DNA from: Porphyrobacter sp.
Lineage (GTDB): Bacteria > Pseudomonadota > Alphaproteobacteria > Sphingomonadales > Sphingomonadaceae
Assembly: GCA_016125555.1 (NCBI GenBank)
Contig: WGLN01000004.1
Coordinates: 264,598 to 328,597 of the forward strand
Reading direction: 5' to 3'
DNA: 64,000 bases
Part shown: piece after piece, positions 45,598 through 54,869 of the stretch
Position numbering within the stretch: position 1 is the first letter of the stretch
Layout: each line of letters opens with the position of its first letter
Program-made: the position numbers and the translations under genes
The notes under the pieces: generated by a model
Told to the model about the DNA's origin: nothing
Database searches by the model: none
The model's input: only the letters and a program-made list of their open reading frames with translations

Positions 45598-46341
45598 ATG
45601 GCAGGCCATTCCAAGTTCAAGAACATCATGCATCGCAAGGGTGCGCAGGACAAGAAGCGCTCGGCGATGTTCTCCAAGCTGAGCCGCGAGATCACTGTGG
45701 CGGCCAAGATGGGCCTGCCCGACCCGGACATGAACCCGCGCCTGCGGCTGGCGGTCAACGCCGCCAAGGCGCAGTCGATGCCCAAGGACAATATCCAGCG
45801 CGCGATCGACAAGGCCGCGGCTGCGGGCGGCGAAGACTATGTCGAGGTGCGCTACGAGGGCTATGGCCCCGGCGGCGTCGCGCTGATCGTCGAGGCGCTG
45901 ACCGACAACCGCAACCGCACCGCCACCAACGTGCGCACCGCCTTTTCCAAGAACGGCGGCAATCTCGGCTCCGAAGGCTCGGTGAGCCACGGCTTTGAAC
46001 GCAGGGGCCTGATCGAATATTCGGCCGAGGTCGGCGACGAGGAAAAGGTGCTGGAAGCCGCGATCGAGGCGGGCGCGGACGATGTCGAATCCTCCGAGGA
46101 TGGCCACACCATCTGGACCGCCGCCGACGCGCTGCACGGCGTGGCGGGCGAGCTCGAAAAGGCATTGGGCCCGGCGGACAACGTCAAGCTGGCGTGGAAG
46201 CCCTCGCTCACCGTCGATGTCGACGAGGGCACCGCGACCACGCTGATGAAGCTGATCGACACGCTCGACGATGACGACGACGTGCAGACCGTGTGGGGCA
46301 ATTACGAGATCTCCGACGAGGTGATGGAGAAGCTGGGCTGA
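45598..46341 (+). CDS. yebC: YebC/PmpR family DNA-binding or translation-assisting protein
   Basis: 247 residues with the invariant start [21 protein letters not shown] and the three-domain YebC layout ([38 protein letters not shown]). Long described as a transcriptional regulator, with more recent work pointing to ribosome stalling relief. Its stop overlaps the next gene (TGATG), and ruvC follows one gene later, a common neighbourhood. A GC-rich hairpin (45490-45509) lies upstream. Confidence 0.95.
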   Translation: MAGHSKFKNIMHRKGAQDKKRSAMFSKLSREITVAAKMGLPDPDMNPRLRLAVNAAKAQSMPKDNIQRAIDKAAAAGGEDYVEVRYEGYGPGGVALIVEALTDNRNRTATNVRTAFSKNGGNLGSEGSVSHGFERRGLIEYSAEVGDEEKVLEAAIEAGADDVESSEDGHTIWTAADALHGVAGELEKALGPADNVKLAWKPSLTVDVDEGTATTLMKLIDTLDDDDDVQTVWGNYEISDEVMEKLG

Positions 46342-46691
46342 TGTGGGCTTTCGCCGCGAAGGCGCTGCTGGCCGGCGTCATCATCGCGGCGATCGCCGAA
46401 GTCGGGCGGCGCCTTCCTGCCGCCGGCGCCCTGATTGCGTCCTTGCCGCTGGTCTCGATCCTCGGGATAATCTTCCTGTGGCACGCGCGGCCCGACGCCG
46501 AGAACATGGCCGTGCACGCGCAATCGACCTTCTGGTTCGTGCTGCCCAGCCTGCCGATGTTCCTGCTGATGCCGGTCCTGCTGCGCCACGGCTATGGCTT
46601 CTGGATCGCACTGGCCGCGGGCTGCGCGCTCACCGTGGTGCTCTATCTGCTGATGGTGCAGTTCGGGCCGCGGCTGGGAATGCGTCTCTAG
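46341..46691 (+). CDS. DUF3147-like small membrane protein
   Basis: 116 residues with four hydrophobic segments. Pattern FAAKALLAGVIIAAIAEVGRR-P and SLPLVSILGIIFLW is typical of DUF3147. It overlaps yebC by one base and ends three bases before ruvC, so it is in that operon. Function unknown. Confidence 0.8.
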   Translation: MWAFAAKALLAGVIIAAIAEVGRRLPAAGALIASLPLVSILGIIFLWHARPDAENMAVHAQSTFWFVLPSLPMFLLMPVLLRHGYGFWIALAAGCALTVVLYLLMVQFGPRLGMRL

Positions 46692-46694
46692 GCG

Positions 46695-47168
46695 ATGCTG
46701 ATCCTCGGCCTCGACCCCTCGCTGTCCTCGACCGGCTGGGGCGTGATCCGGGCCGAGGGGGCGCGGATCGCCCATGTCGCCAACGGTCAGATAAAGACCG
46801 ACCCGCAGGCTCCGATGGCCGAACGGCTGGCGGCGCTGACGGCGGGCGTTGCCGAAGTGATTGCCACGCACCGCCCCACCCGCGCCGCAGCGGAGGAGAT
46901 TTTCGTCAACAAGAACCCGCAATCGACGCTCAAGCTGGCGCAGGCGCGAGGGAGCGTGCTGGCGGCCTGCGGGGCGGCAGGGCTGACGGTGAACGAACAC
47001 GCCGCGCGGCTGGTGAAGAAGGCGGTCACCGGCACGGGGGCGGCAGAGAAGGCGCAGGTCGCCGCGATGGTGAAGGTGCTGCTGCCGGGCGTGCAGATCG
47101 CAGGCAGCGACGCGGCCGACGCGCTCGCGGTGGCGATTGCCGACGCGCATCTCGGCCCGAAAGCGTGA
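46695..47168 (+). CDS. ruvC: Crossover junction endodeoxyribonuclease RuvC
   Basis: Holliday-junction resolvase, 157 residues. LGLDPSLSSTGWGV carries the first catalytic Asp; AAEEIFVNKNPQSTLKLAQARG the Glu; and GSDAADALAVAIADAH the final two acids. No ruvA or ruvB is in the window. Confidence 0.95.
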   Translation: MLILGLDPSLSSTGWGVIRAEGARIAHVANGQIKTDPQAPMAERLAALTAGVAEVIATHRPTRAAAEEIFVNKNPQSTLKLAQARGSVLAACGAAGLTVNEHAARLVKKAVTGTGAAEKAQVAAMVKVLLPGVQIAGSDAADALAVAIADAHLGPKA

Positions 47169-47181
47169 TACGGAGCAAACG

Positions 47182-47532
47182 ATGACGATCCACCTCTACG
47201 GCATTCCCAATTGCGACACGGTCAAGAAGGCGCGGCTGTGGCTCGACAAGCGGGAGCGCGACTACACATTCCACGACTACAAGAAGGAGGGCGCCGACCC
47301 GGACAGGCTGGCGGCGTGGATCGCCGCGGCAGGGCTCGATGCGGTGGTCAACCGCAAGGGCACGACCTTCCGCAAGCTCACCGAGGCCGACAAGGCGCTC
47401 GCGCAGGACAGTCACACGGCGGTCACCTTGCTGGTCCAGCAGCCGAGCCTCGTCAAGCGCCCGGTGGTCGAATATCCGGGCGGTATCCTGGTCGGCTTCA
47501 AGGAGGAAGAATGGTCCGCAGCCTTGCCCTGA
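47182..47532 (+). CDS. ArsC/Spx family (Yffb-like) thioredoxin-fold protein
   Basis: 116 residues. Pattern YGIPNCDTVKKARLWLD (single Cys in the position of the arsenate reductase nucleophile) and RPVVEYPGG-LVGF, matching the YffB/ArsC branch. Probably a glutathione-linked reductase, not a proven arsenate reductase. Overlaps the next gene by 22 bases. Confidence 0.87.
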   Translation: MTIHLYGIPNCDTVKKARLWLDKRERDYTFHDYKKEGADPDRLAAWIAAAGLDAVVNRKGTTFRKLTEADKALAQDSHTAVTLLVQQPSLVKRPVVEYPGGILVGFKEEEWSAALP

Positions 47533-48554
47533 GCGCATTCGCCGCGCTCGCGCTCTCTACGCCGGCCATGGCCGCAGCCGCCGAACGGCCGATCGTCATC
47601 GCCCACCGCGGCGCGAGCGGAGAACGGCCCGAGCACACGCTCGCCGCTTACGAACGCGCGATCGACGAGGGCGCGGACTACATCGAGCCCGATCTGGTGG
47701 TGACCAAGGACCTCGTGCTCGTCGCGCGCCACGAGACCGAACTGTCCGACACCACCGACGTCGCCGATCACCCCGAGTTCGCCGACCGGCGGCGCTCGAA
47801 GGACATCGAGGGGCAAATGGTATCGGGCTGGTTCGCCGAGGACTTCACCCTCGCCGAACTGCGCACCCTGCGCGCCAAGGAGCGCATGCCCGGCATCCGG
47901 CCCGCCAATGCGCGCTTCGACGGGCTCTACCAGATCCCGACCTTCGACGAGATCGTCGCGCTGGTGCGCGCGAAGGAGGCCGAGACCGGGCGCACCATCG
48001 GCCTCTATCCGGAACTCAAGCACCCCACCCTGCTGCTCGAACAGGAGGGCATCGACTCGGTCGATCTGCTGGTGCGCGAACTGCAGCGTTACGGGCTCGA
48101 CAAGGCCGATTCCCCGGTCTTCGTGCAGGTCTTCGAAGTGCGCCCCCTGCAGCGGCTCAACCAGCTGGTCGACACGCCGCTGATCCTGCTGATCGGCCCC
48201 GAGGGCGGACCCTATGACGAGCCCTCGATGCGCTGGGCCGATCTGATGACCCCGAGCGGCCTTGCGGGCATTGCGCAATATGCCGATGGCATAGGCCCCT
48301 TTCTCGGCCTCGTGCTCAATGCTGACGGCACGCCGACCAGCCTCGTCGCCGATGCCCACGCGGCGGGGCTGAAGGTCCACGCCTGGACCCTGCGCAAGGA
48401 GAACGGCTTCCTGCCCGCCGCCTTGCGCAGCGCCGGCGGACCTCAGGCCGACGGACAGTGGCGGCAGCTGTTCGGCGCCGCGCTCGCCAGCGGGGCGGAC
48501 GGCTTCTTCACCGACAACGTCAAGCAACTGGTCGGGCTGGTGAAAGCGCCCTAG
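47511..48554 (+). CDS. Glycerophosphodiester phosphodiesterase, exported
   Basis: 347 residues with a signal peptide (VRSLALSAFAALALSTPAMAAA). Catalytic motif VIAHRGASGERPEHTLAAY, then EPDLVVTKDLVLVARHE and LYPELKHP. Periplasmic GlpQ-type enzyme that splits glycerophosphodiesters. AAGGAGGAAGA directly precedes the ATG, inside the end of the ArsC-like gene. Ends four bases into the convergent ubiG gene. Confidence 0.92.
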   Translation: MVRSLALSAFAALALSTPAMAAAAERPIVIAHRGASGERPEHTLAAYERAIDEGADYIEPDLVVTKDLVLVARHETELSDTTDVADHPEFADRRRSKDIEGQMVSGWFAEDFTLAELRTLRAKERMPGIRPANARFDGLYQIPTFDEIVALVRAKEAETGRTIGLYPELKHPTLLLEQEGIDSVDLLVRELQRYGLDKADSPVFVQVFEVRPLQRLNQLVDTPLILLIGPEGGPYDEPSMRWADLMTPSGLAGIAQYADGIGPFLGLVLNADGTPTSLVADAHAAGLKVHAWTLRKENGFLPAALRSAGGPQADGQWRQLFGAALASGADGFFTDNVKQLVGLVKAP

Positions 48555-49288
48555 GCGCGCCGCGCGGCGAGGATGTAGTTGAGCGCCATGTTCTCGGACA
48601 GGTGCAGGCCCTTGCCGGGTCGCCAGGCGATCCCGCGCTGGGCTGTCACGGTCAGCCCCGCTTCGGCCAGCAGGCCCCCCAGTTCTTCAGGGGTGACGAA
48701 GTCGTTCCAGTCGTGCGTGCCCTTGGGGACATAGCCCACCGCCTCCGCCGCGCCGACCAGCAGCACCCGGCTCGCGGCAGTGCGGTTGGGGGTCGACATG
48801 ACGAGCAATCCGTCGGGCGCCAGCCGCGCCGCCACATCGCGCAGAAAGGCGCGCTTGTCGGCGACGTGCTCGATCACCTCGACGCAGGTGACGAGATCGA
48901 AAGTGCCGATGTCGAGCCCCGCAACTTCCCCCGCCATGTAGCGGATGTCGAGCCCCATCGCTTCGGCGTGGGCACTCGCGGCCGCGACGTTTTCCGCCGC
49001 CGCATCGACGCCCGTCACATCGGCGCCGAGCCGCGCCAGCGGTTCGCACAAAAGCCCCGCGCCGCAGCCGATATCGAGCGCGGCCTTGCCCGCCAGCGGC
49101 TTCGCCTCGCGCTCCGCATCGGGCCAATGCGCGTCGATGCTGTCGCGAATGAACGCCAGCCGCACCGGGTTCACCTGATGCAGGCTCGCCATCGGCCCTC
49201 TGGGGTTCCACCAGTCGCGCGCCAGCTTCGCGAAGAAATCGGCTTCCTCGGGACGGATGGTTACATCTGAGACGTTTGCGTTTCCCAT
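48551..49288 (-). CDS. ubiG: Bifunctional 2-polyprenyl-6-hydroxyphenol methylase / 3-demethylubiquinol 3-O-methyltransferase
   Basis: SAM-dependent O-methyltransferase of ubiquinone synthesis, 245 residues. SAM motif ALDIGCGAGLLCEPLARLGA, then VTCVEVIEHVADKRAFL and TPNRTAASR, all ubiG-like. WWNPRGPMASLHQVNPVR near the N-terminus is a strong family mark. Divergent from aspartokinase. Confidence 0.94.
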   Translation of the reverse strand: MGNANVSDVTIRPEEADFFAKLARDWWNPRGPMASLHQVNPVRLAFIRDSIDAHWPDAEREAKPLAGKAALDIGCGAGLLCEPLARLGADVTGVDAAAENVAAASAHAEAMGLDIRYMAGEVAGLDIGTFDLVTCVEVIEHVADKRAFLRDVAARLAPDGLLVMSTPNRTAASRVLLVGAAEAVGYVPKGTHDWNDFVTPEELGGLLAEAGLTVTAQRGIAWRPGKGLHLSENMALNYILAARRA

Positions 49289-49339
49289 GAACGCCCCTTA
49301 ACAGCCGCCACGGACAGTCACCAGCGGGAGCATCCTCTC

Positions 49340-50611
49340 TTGGCGCGGATCGTGATGAAATTCGGCGGGACCTCGATGGCCGGGACGGAGCGCATCCGCC
49401 GCGTTGCGGGCATCGTGCGCGCGCAGGCCGCCCGCGGCGACCAGGTGGCTGTCGTGGTCAGCGCGATGGCGGGCGAGACCGATCGCCTCGTCAATTTCTG
49501 CCGCGAAGCCAACCCGCTCTACGATCCGGCCGAATACGACGTCGTGGTGGCGAGCGGCGAACAGGTGACGAGCGGCCTCCTCGCGCTCACGCTTCAGGCG
49601 CTGGGGTGCAAGGCGCGCAGCTGGCTCGGCTGGCAATTGCCGATTCGCACCATCGAGGCTCATGCCAAGGCGCGGATCGAGACAGTCGACGCGCCCGAAC
49701 TGATCGCGTCGATGGAGGCGGGCGAGATCGCGGTCATCCCGGGCTTCCAGGGCGTTGCCGAGGACGGCCGCGTCACCACCCTCGGGCGCGGCGGGTCGGA
49801 CACCTCGGCGGTGGCGGTGGCAGCGGCGGTCAAGGCCGACCGCTGCGACATCTACACCGATGTCGACGGGGTCTACACCACCGATCCGCGCATCGTCGCC
49901 AAGGCGAAGAAGCAGAAGGCGGTGACCTACGAGGAAATGCTCGAACTGGCGAGCGTCGGGGCCAAGGTGCTCCAGACCCGCTCGGTGGGCCTCGCGATGA
50001 AGGAAGGCGTGCGGGTGCAGGTGCTCTCGAGCTTCCTCGGCGAGGACGCGCCGCCTGCGGACGACTTGCCGGGCACGCTGATCGTGTCCGAAGAGGAAAT
50101 GGAAGAACTGGTGGAGAAGGGTGAAATGGAACGCCAGCTTGTGACCGGCATCGCGCATGACAAGAACGAGGCCAAGATCATCCTCACCCGCGTGCCCGAC
50201 CGGCCCGGGGCAGTCGCCAACATCTTCGAACCGCTCGCCGCAGCCTCGATCAACGTCGACATGATCATCCAGAACGTCGGCCGCGACAAGGGCGAGACCG
50301 ACGTGACCTTCACCGTGCCGCAATCGGATCTCGCGCGGGCACAGGCGCTCCTGGAAGACCGGCGCGGCGAAATCGGCTTCAACCGCATCATCACCGACAG
50401 CAAGATCGCCAAGATCAGCGTCGTCGGCGTCGGCATGAAGAGCCACGCGGGCGTCGCCAGCACGATGTTCCGCGCGCTGTCGGATCGCGGCATCAACATT
50501 CAGGCGATCTCCACCAGCGAGATCAAGATCAGCGTGATGATCGACGAGGACGAAACCGAACTCGCGGTGCGCGTCCTGCACACCGCTTACGGGCTCGATG
50601 CGGTTAGCTGA
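49340..50611 (+). CDS. lysC: Aspartokinase
   Basis: First step of lysine/threonine/methionine synthesis. 423 residues: KFGGTSMAGTERI at the N-terminus, GRGGSDTSAVA, then two ACT domains for feedback control (ILTRVPDRPGAVANIF and ISVVGVGMKSHAGVASTMF). The start is a TTG with GGGAG upstream; it is the only start that keeps the family N-terminus. Confidence 0.95.
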   Translation: MARIVMKFGGTSMAGTERIRRVAGIVRAQAARGDQVAVVVSAMAGETDRLVNFCREANPLYDPAEYDVVVASGEQVTSGLLALTLQALGCKARSWLGWQLPIRTIEAHAKARIETVDAPELIASMEAGEIAVIPGFQGVAEDGRVTTLGRGGSDTSAVAVAAAVKADRCDIYTDVDGVYTTDPRIVAKAKKQKAVTYEEMLELASVGAKVLQTRSVGLAMKEGVRVQVLSSFLGEDAPPADDLPGTLIVSEEEMEELVEKGEMERQLVTGIAHDKNEAKIILTRVPDRPGAVANIFEPLAAASINVDMIIQNVGRDKGETDVTFTVPQSDLARAQALLEDRRGEIGFNRIITDSKIAKISVVGVGMKSHAGVASTMFRALSDRGINIQAISTSEIKISVMIDEDETELAVRVLHTAYGLDAVS

Positions 50612-50650
50612 CCGGAAGCCCGCTTCACCGACATTAACCTTTTTTGGTTA

Positions 50651-50668
50651 CATCTGCTTAAGTAGATG
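50651..50668. promoter_or_regulatory. Near-perfect 18-base palindrome upstream of the PilZ-HTH gene
   Basis: CATCTGCTTAAGTAGATG differs from its reverse complement at one pair of positions. It lies 53 bases before the PilZ-HTH start, in the promoter region, and could be the operator of that regulator. Inference. Confidence 0.45.
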
Positions 50669-50721
50669 GCGAGGACTCTGCCCGCCCGCGAGACGGCGGA
50701 AGAACAAGCGGAGTCGCACCT

Positions 50722-51399
50722 ATGGCCATCAAGGCCCACATTGATACCCCGGCACGCGGGCAAGACCGGCGTGCCGCCCCCCGGCGCGCGTTGACGCTGG
50801 AAACCAGCGGCGTCACCGCCGATGGCGAGGCGGCCAACGTCACGATCCACAACATATCCGCCGCGGGCCTGCTGATTGAAACTGCCGTCGCGCTCGAGCC
50901 AGGCGAGGAACTGGCCTTCGTCCTGCCCGAAGCGGGTCGGGTGGAGGCGCGGATTGCCTGGCGTAGTGCGCGTCTTTACGGCTGCACTTTCGCTGCACCG
51001 CTCGGTGCCGGCGCATTGGCGGCGGCACAGCTGCAGGGCGTCCCGGTGGTCGAGGCTCCCCCCGCGCCCGCCAGCGCAGCGCCGGTCACGGGCAGCGGCG
51101 AAGGGCTGAGCCTGCGGCTCAACCGGCTGCGGCGCGAGGCTGGCCTCACGCTCGCCGACGTGGCCGCGCGGCTCGGGGTCAGCAAGCCGACCGTGTGGGC
51201 CTGGGAGAAGGGCAAGGCGCGTCCCTTGCCGGAACGCATCGACGCGATCGCCGAGGCGCTCGGCGTCGCGCCTTCCGAGCTCGTGGAAACCATGGGTCCG
51301 AGCGCCGACGTCGGCGCACTGATCGAGGACTGCCGCAACCGGATCGCGGAAGCATGCGGCACCACGCCTGCCGCGGTCCGGATCATGATCGAGATATAA
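50722..51399 (+). CDS. PilZ domain fused to an XRE-type helix-turn-helix
   Basis: 225 residues. A PilZ domain (about 15-100, with RRAAPRR and NISAAGLLIE, the RxxxR and (D/N)xSxxG motifs for cyclic-di-GMP) is followed by a proline/alanine linker and an XRE HTH (about 130-185, LTLADVAARLGVSKPTVWAWEKGKARP). This suggests a transcription factor controlled by cyclic-di-GMP, though PilZ-HTH fusions are uncommon. A near-palindrome upstream may be its own operator. Confidence 0.85.
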   Translation: MAIKAHIDTPARGQDRRAAPRRALTLETSGVTADGEAANVTIHNISAAGLLIETAVALEPGEELAFVLPEAGRVEARIAWRSARLYGCTFAAPLGAGALAAAQLQGVPVVEAPPAPASAAPVTGSGEGLSLRLNRLRREAGLTLADVAARLGVSKPTVWAWEKGKARPLPERIDAIAEALGVAPSELVETMGPSADVGALIEDCRNRIAEACGTTPAAVRIMIEI

Positions 51400-51527
51400 C
51401 CTCGCAAAGTTCCCGAGGATAGAAACGGCTACCTACTTCGTTAAATACGTATGGAAACGCTGCCCTGCTTGCAAAATATGGTAAACGAGACCGAAAGGTG
51501 ATTCGTTTCTTAGTCTAGTAAACTTAC

Positions 51528-51602
51528 ATAGCTAACAATAGATACGGATGTTTTCAGGAATTAAAGGGGAATAATGGTTTCCGAACATCGCATGTTAGCT
51601 AT
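51528..51602 (+). promoter_or_regulatory. AT-rich 5' region with inverted repeat and micro-ORF
   Basis: In an AT-rich 266-base gap, ATAGCTAAC (51528-51536) and GTTAGCTAT (51594-51602) are exact inverted repeats. Between them a strong ribosome site (AAAGGGGA) precedes an ATG opening a 13-residue frame, MVSEHRMLAIKSF (51574-51615). If transcribed, the stem would enclose that ribosome site. A leader-type control of the downstream gene is inferred. Confidence 0.35.
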
Positions 51603-51665
51603 CAAATCGTTCTGACTAGGAGCGAGTCGACGAATTGTTCGTTGGACCGCTGGGGCACTGTCGGC

Positions 51666-52616
51666 ATGAAGATTGGTCTGAGTGAGGTGGAAGGCCGTGT
51701 TCTGCACGGTTTGATCGAGGAAGCGTCGGGCGACATCGTCATCAGGCTCGATGCGCGCGGTTTCATCATCCACGCTTCGGGCAATGTCGCCCAACTCGGC
51801 TCCGATTTCGGTTCGGCCCTGCTGCTTCCGCATATCACCGACCTTGCCGAACCCGACTACGCCGCGCTGCTTGGCGAGCATGTCGCCGCAGTACTCGCGG
51901 GCGAGGTGCGCAATGATGCGATCGAGTTCCCGGTCCGGGATCTGCCGGGCGAGGATGCCGCTGCGCTGCCCGGCCGGCGCTGGTATGCGCTGAGCCTGCG
52001 CCCGATGCACGGGGCTGCCGAGAAGAAGGCGGACAAAAGCACCGAGACCGGGCCGCGACCGGAAGGGGCATTGTGTCTGCTGCGCTCGGTCCAGCGGCTG
52101 CGGCTGCTGGAAGGCGAGCTCTACAATCGCGCCGTCACGGACCCGCTCACCGGGCTCGCGAACCGCCAGGCCTTCTGCGCAAGCCTGAGGCGGCATCTGG
52201 CCTGCGGGGGCGGGCAGATGATTGCACTCCTCGCGGTCGACGGGATGCGCGCGCTGCTGCTGCGCTACGGCCAGCGCACCGCCGACGAGGTGGTGTGGGG
52301 TTTCGCCAAGTATCTGGAGACCATGGCGCTCGCCGATCACGAACTCGCGCAGCTGGATGGCGAAAGGTTCGGGGTGCTCCTGCCGGCGATGAGCCTGCGC
52401 AGCGCGCGCGAATGGGCCGAGGACGTGGTCCGCACTTTCGCGGCGCTCGCCGTGCCTGCCTCGCAGCGCGCGCCGCAACTCACCGCCAGTGCGGGCATCG
52501 CGCGGGTCGAGTGCACCGTCGACTGGACCTTGCGCGAGGCCGAACTCGGCCTGGTGCTCGCTCGCGCAGGCGGCGGCGGGCAGGTCGCTCTGGCGGGTCA
52601 TCGCCGCGTGCCGTGA
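51666..52616 (+). CDS. PAS-like protein with degenerate GGDEF domain
   Basis: 316 residues. An N-terminal PAS-like sensor (about 15-130) is followed by a GGDEF fold starting AVTDPLTGLANRQAF. The active-site loop reads DGERF (231-235) in place of GGDEF and the helix with the metal Asp is altered, so cyclic-di-GMP synthesis is unlikely; it could bind nucleotide or act by protein contact. Chosen ATG gives MKIGLSEVEG; TTG eight codons upstream is an alternative. Located next to a PilZ-HTH gene, so the two may belong to one signalling circuit. Confidence 0.8.
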   Translation: MKIGLSEVEGRVLHGLIEEASGDIVIRLDARGFIIHASGNVAQLGSDFGSALLLPHITDLAEPDYAALLGEHVAAVLAGEVRNDAIEFPVRDLPGEDAAALPGRRWYALSLRPMHGAAEKKADKSTETGPRPEGALCLLRSVQRLRLLEGELYNRAVTDPLTGLANRQAFCASLRRHLACGGGQMIALLAVDGMRALLLRYGQRTADEVVWGFAKYLETMALADHELAQLDGERFGVLLPAMSLRSAREWAEDVVRTFAALAVPASQRAPQLTASAGIARVECTVDWTLREAELGLVLARAGGGGQVALAGHRRVP

Positions 52617-52658
52617 TCGCCGGTTGGCGCGGAGCGCGGCGGCGGGTAAAGCCGCTAC

Positions 52659-53843
52659 ATGAGCCACATTGCCACCATCCTGCTGCTCGGTTCGGGCGAG
52701 CTGGGCCGCGAATTCGTGATTGCCGCCAAGCGCCTCGGCACGCGGGTGATCGCCTGCGATTCCTATGACGATGCCCCGGCCATGCAGATGGCCGACGGGC
52801 GCGAGGTGTTCTCGATGCTCGACGGCGATGCCCTGCGCGCGGCGGCGGAGAAGCACCGCCCGGACCTGATCGTCCCGGAGATCGAAGCGATCCGCACCGA
52901 GGTGCTGGGCGATCTGGAGGCAGAAGGCTTCACCGTGGTTCCCTCTGCCCGCGCGGCGCAACTCACCATGAACCGCGACGCGATCCGCGATCTGGCGGCG
53001 GGCGAGCTGGGGCTGGTGACCTCGCAATACGGCTATGGGACAAGCTTCGCCGAATGCGAGGCGATCGCCGAACGCATCGGCTATCCGCTAGTGATGAAGC
53101 CGGTGATGTCCTCCTCGGGCAAGGGCCAGAGCAAGGTCGACGGGCCGGAGGCGCTCGAGGCCGCGTGGGACTATGCCGTGGCCAACATGCGCGGCGACCG
53201 GGCGCGGGTGATCGTCGAGCAGTTCATCGCTTTCGACTATGAAATTACCCTGCTGACGATCCGCCACAAGGACGGCATCAGCTTCTGCCCGCCGATCGGC
53301 CACCGGCAGGAGCGCGGCGATTACCGCGAAAGCTGGCAGCCCGCCGCCATGAGCGCCGCCGCGCTCGCCAAGGCGCAGGACATGTCCGCCAAGGTCGTCA
53401 CCGCGCTGCAAGGCGAAGGGCGCGGCTGGGGGCTCTACGGCGTCGAGTTCTTCGTCAAGGGCGAGGAGGTGATCTTCTCCGAACTTTCCCCCCGCCCGCA
53501 CGACACCGGCATGGTGACACTCGCCAGCCAGGACCTGACCGAATTCGACCTCCACGCCCGCGCGATCCTCGGCCTGCCCGTGCCCGGTAGCATCGCCGCC
53601 CGCCCCGCCGCCTCCGCCGTGATCCTCGCCGACCGCGACAGCGATGACTTCGCCTTCGAGGGGCTGGCCGATGCGCTGACGCTGGGCGAAACCGACGTCA
53701 GGCTCTTCGGCAAGCCCGTCACCCGGCCTTACCGCCGCATGGGCGTCGCGCTCGCCCGCGCCGGTGATGCGCCTTCCGCCGTCACCCTCGCCAAACAGGC
53801 GGCCGATGCCGTGCGGATTGTCTATTCTCCGACAACCGACTAA
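52659..53843 (+). CDS. purT: Formate-dependent phosphoribosylglycinamide formyltransferase
   Basis: ATP-grasp enzyme forming formyl-GAR from formate in purine synthesis. 394 residues: LLLGSGELGREFVIAAKRLG, the ATP-grasp lid MKPVMSSSGKGQSK, and SELSPRPHDTGMVTL. ATG in place. Confidence 0.95.
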   Translation: MSHIATILLLGSGELGREFVIAAKRLGTRVIACDSYDDAPAMQMADGREVFSMLDGDALRAAAEKHRPDLIVPEIEAIRTEVLGDLEAEGFTVVPSARAAQLTMNRDAIRDLAAGELGLVTSQYGYGTSFAECEAIAERIGYPLVMKPVMSSSGKGQSKVDGPEALEAAWDYAVANMRGDRARVIVEQFIAFDYEITLLTIRHKDGISFCPPIGHRQERGDYRESWQPAAMSAAALAKAQDMSAKVVTALQGEGRGWGLYGVEFFVKGEEVIFSELSPRPHDTGMVTLASQDLTEFDLHARAILGLPVPGSIAARPAASAVILADRDSDDFAFEGLADALTLGETDVRLFGKPVTRPYRRMGVALARAGDAPSAVTLAKQAADAVRIVYSPTTD

Positions 53844-53854
53844 GCGCCGCCGCC

Positions 53855-54868
53855 ATGGCCACCTATCCCAAGACCGCCGCCCTGATGAAGCGCGGCACCG
53901 ACTTCCTCGGCTGCGAGACCGCGATCCTGTGCGGCGCGATGAGCTGGGTGTCGGAGCGCAACCTCGTCGCCGCGATCAGCAACGCGGGCGGTTTCGGCGT
54001 GATCGCCTGCGGGGCGATGACGCCCGAGCTGCTCGACACCGAAATCGCCGCGACCAAGGCGCTCACAGGCAAGCCCTTCGGCGTCAACCTCATCACCATG
54101 CACCCGGCGCTATTCGACCTCATCGGGGTGTGCCGCAAGCATGGCGTCACCCATGTGGTGCTCGCGGGCGGCATCCCGCCCAAGGGCTCGGTCGAGGCGA
54201 TCAAGGCCGATGACAGCGGCATCAAGGTGATCTGCTTCGCGCCGACACTGGCGCTCGCCAAGAAACTGCTGCGTTCGGGCGCAGATGCGCTGGTGATCGA
54301 GGGGATGGAAGCGGGCGGGCATATCGGCCCGGTCTCGACTTCTGTGCTCGCGCAGGAGATCCTCCCCGAACTCAGCGCCGATCACCTGATCTTCGTCGCC
54401 GGCGGCATCGGCCGGGGCGAGGCGATTGCCTCCTACCTCGAAATGGGCGCGGCGGGCGTGCAGCTCGGCACCCGCTTCGCCTGCGCGACCGAGAGCATTG
54501 CCCACCCCGATTTCAAGAAGGCCTTCTTCCGCGCCTCCGCGCGCGAGGCCATCGCATCCGTGCAGGTCGACCCACGCCTGCCGGTGATCCCGGTGCGCGC
54601 ATTGAAGAACAAGGGCACCGAGGAATTCACCGCCAAGCAGCGCGAGATCGCGGCCAAGCTCGACGCGGGCCAGGTCGACATGGCCGCCGCCCAGCTCGAG
54701 GTCGAACACTTCTGGGCCGGCGCCCTCAGGCGTGCGGTGATCGAGGGCGATGTCGAGAACGGGTCGGTCATGGCGGGGCAATCGGTCGGCATGGTGACCA
54801 AGGAAGAACCCGCCGCCGACATCATCGCCGCCCTGATGGAACAGTGCGAGGCCGCGCTGGCGCGGTAA
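53855..54868 (+). CDS. Nitronate monooxygenase (2-nitropropane dioxygenase-like)
   Basis: FMN TIM-barrel enzyme, 337 residues. Marks: NLVAAISNAGGFGVIACG at the N-terminus, GMEAGGHIGPVS (the active-site His), and VAGGIGRGEAIASYLEMGAAGVQLGTRF. Detoxifies alkyl nitronates; in some members a fatty-acid-linked role is proposed. Eleven bases after purT. Confidence 0.9.
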   Translation: MATYPKTAALMKRGTDFLGCETAILCGAMSWVSERNLVAAISNAGGFGVIACGAMTPELLDTEIAATKALTGKPFGVNLITMHPALFDLIGVCRKHGVTHVVLAGGIPPKGSVEAIKADDSGIKVICFAPTLALAKKLLRSGADALVIEGMEAGGHIGPVSTSVLAQEILPELSADHLIFVAGGIGRGEAIASYLEMGAAGVQLGTRFACATESIAHPDFKKAFFRASAREAIASVQVDPRLPVIPVRALKNKGTEEFTAKQREIAAKLDAGQVDMAAAQLEVEHFWAGALRRAVIEGDVENGSVMAGQSVGMVTKEEPAADIIAALMEQCEAALAR

Positions 54869-54869
54869 G

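Noticed and set aside
47182..47532. Arsenate reductase for arsenic resistance
   Set aside because: Only the general ArsC/Spx/YffB fold is shown; there are no ars genes around it, so a resistance role is not supported.
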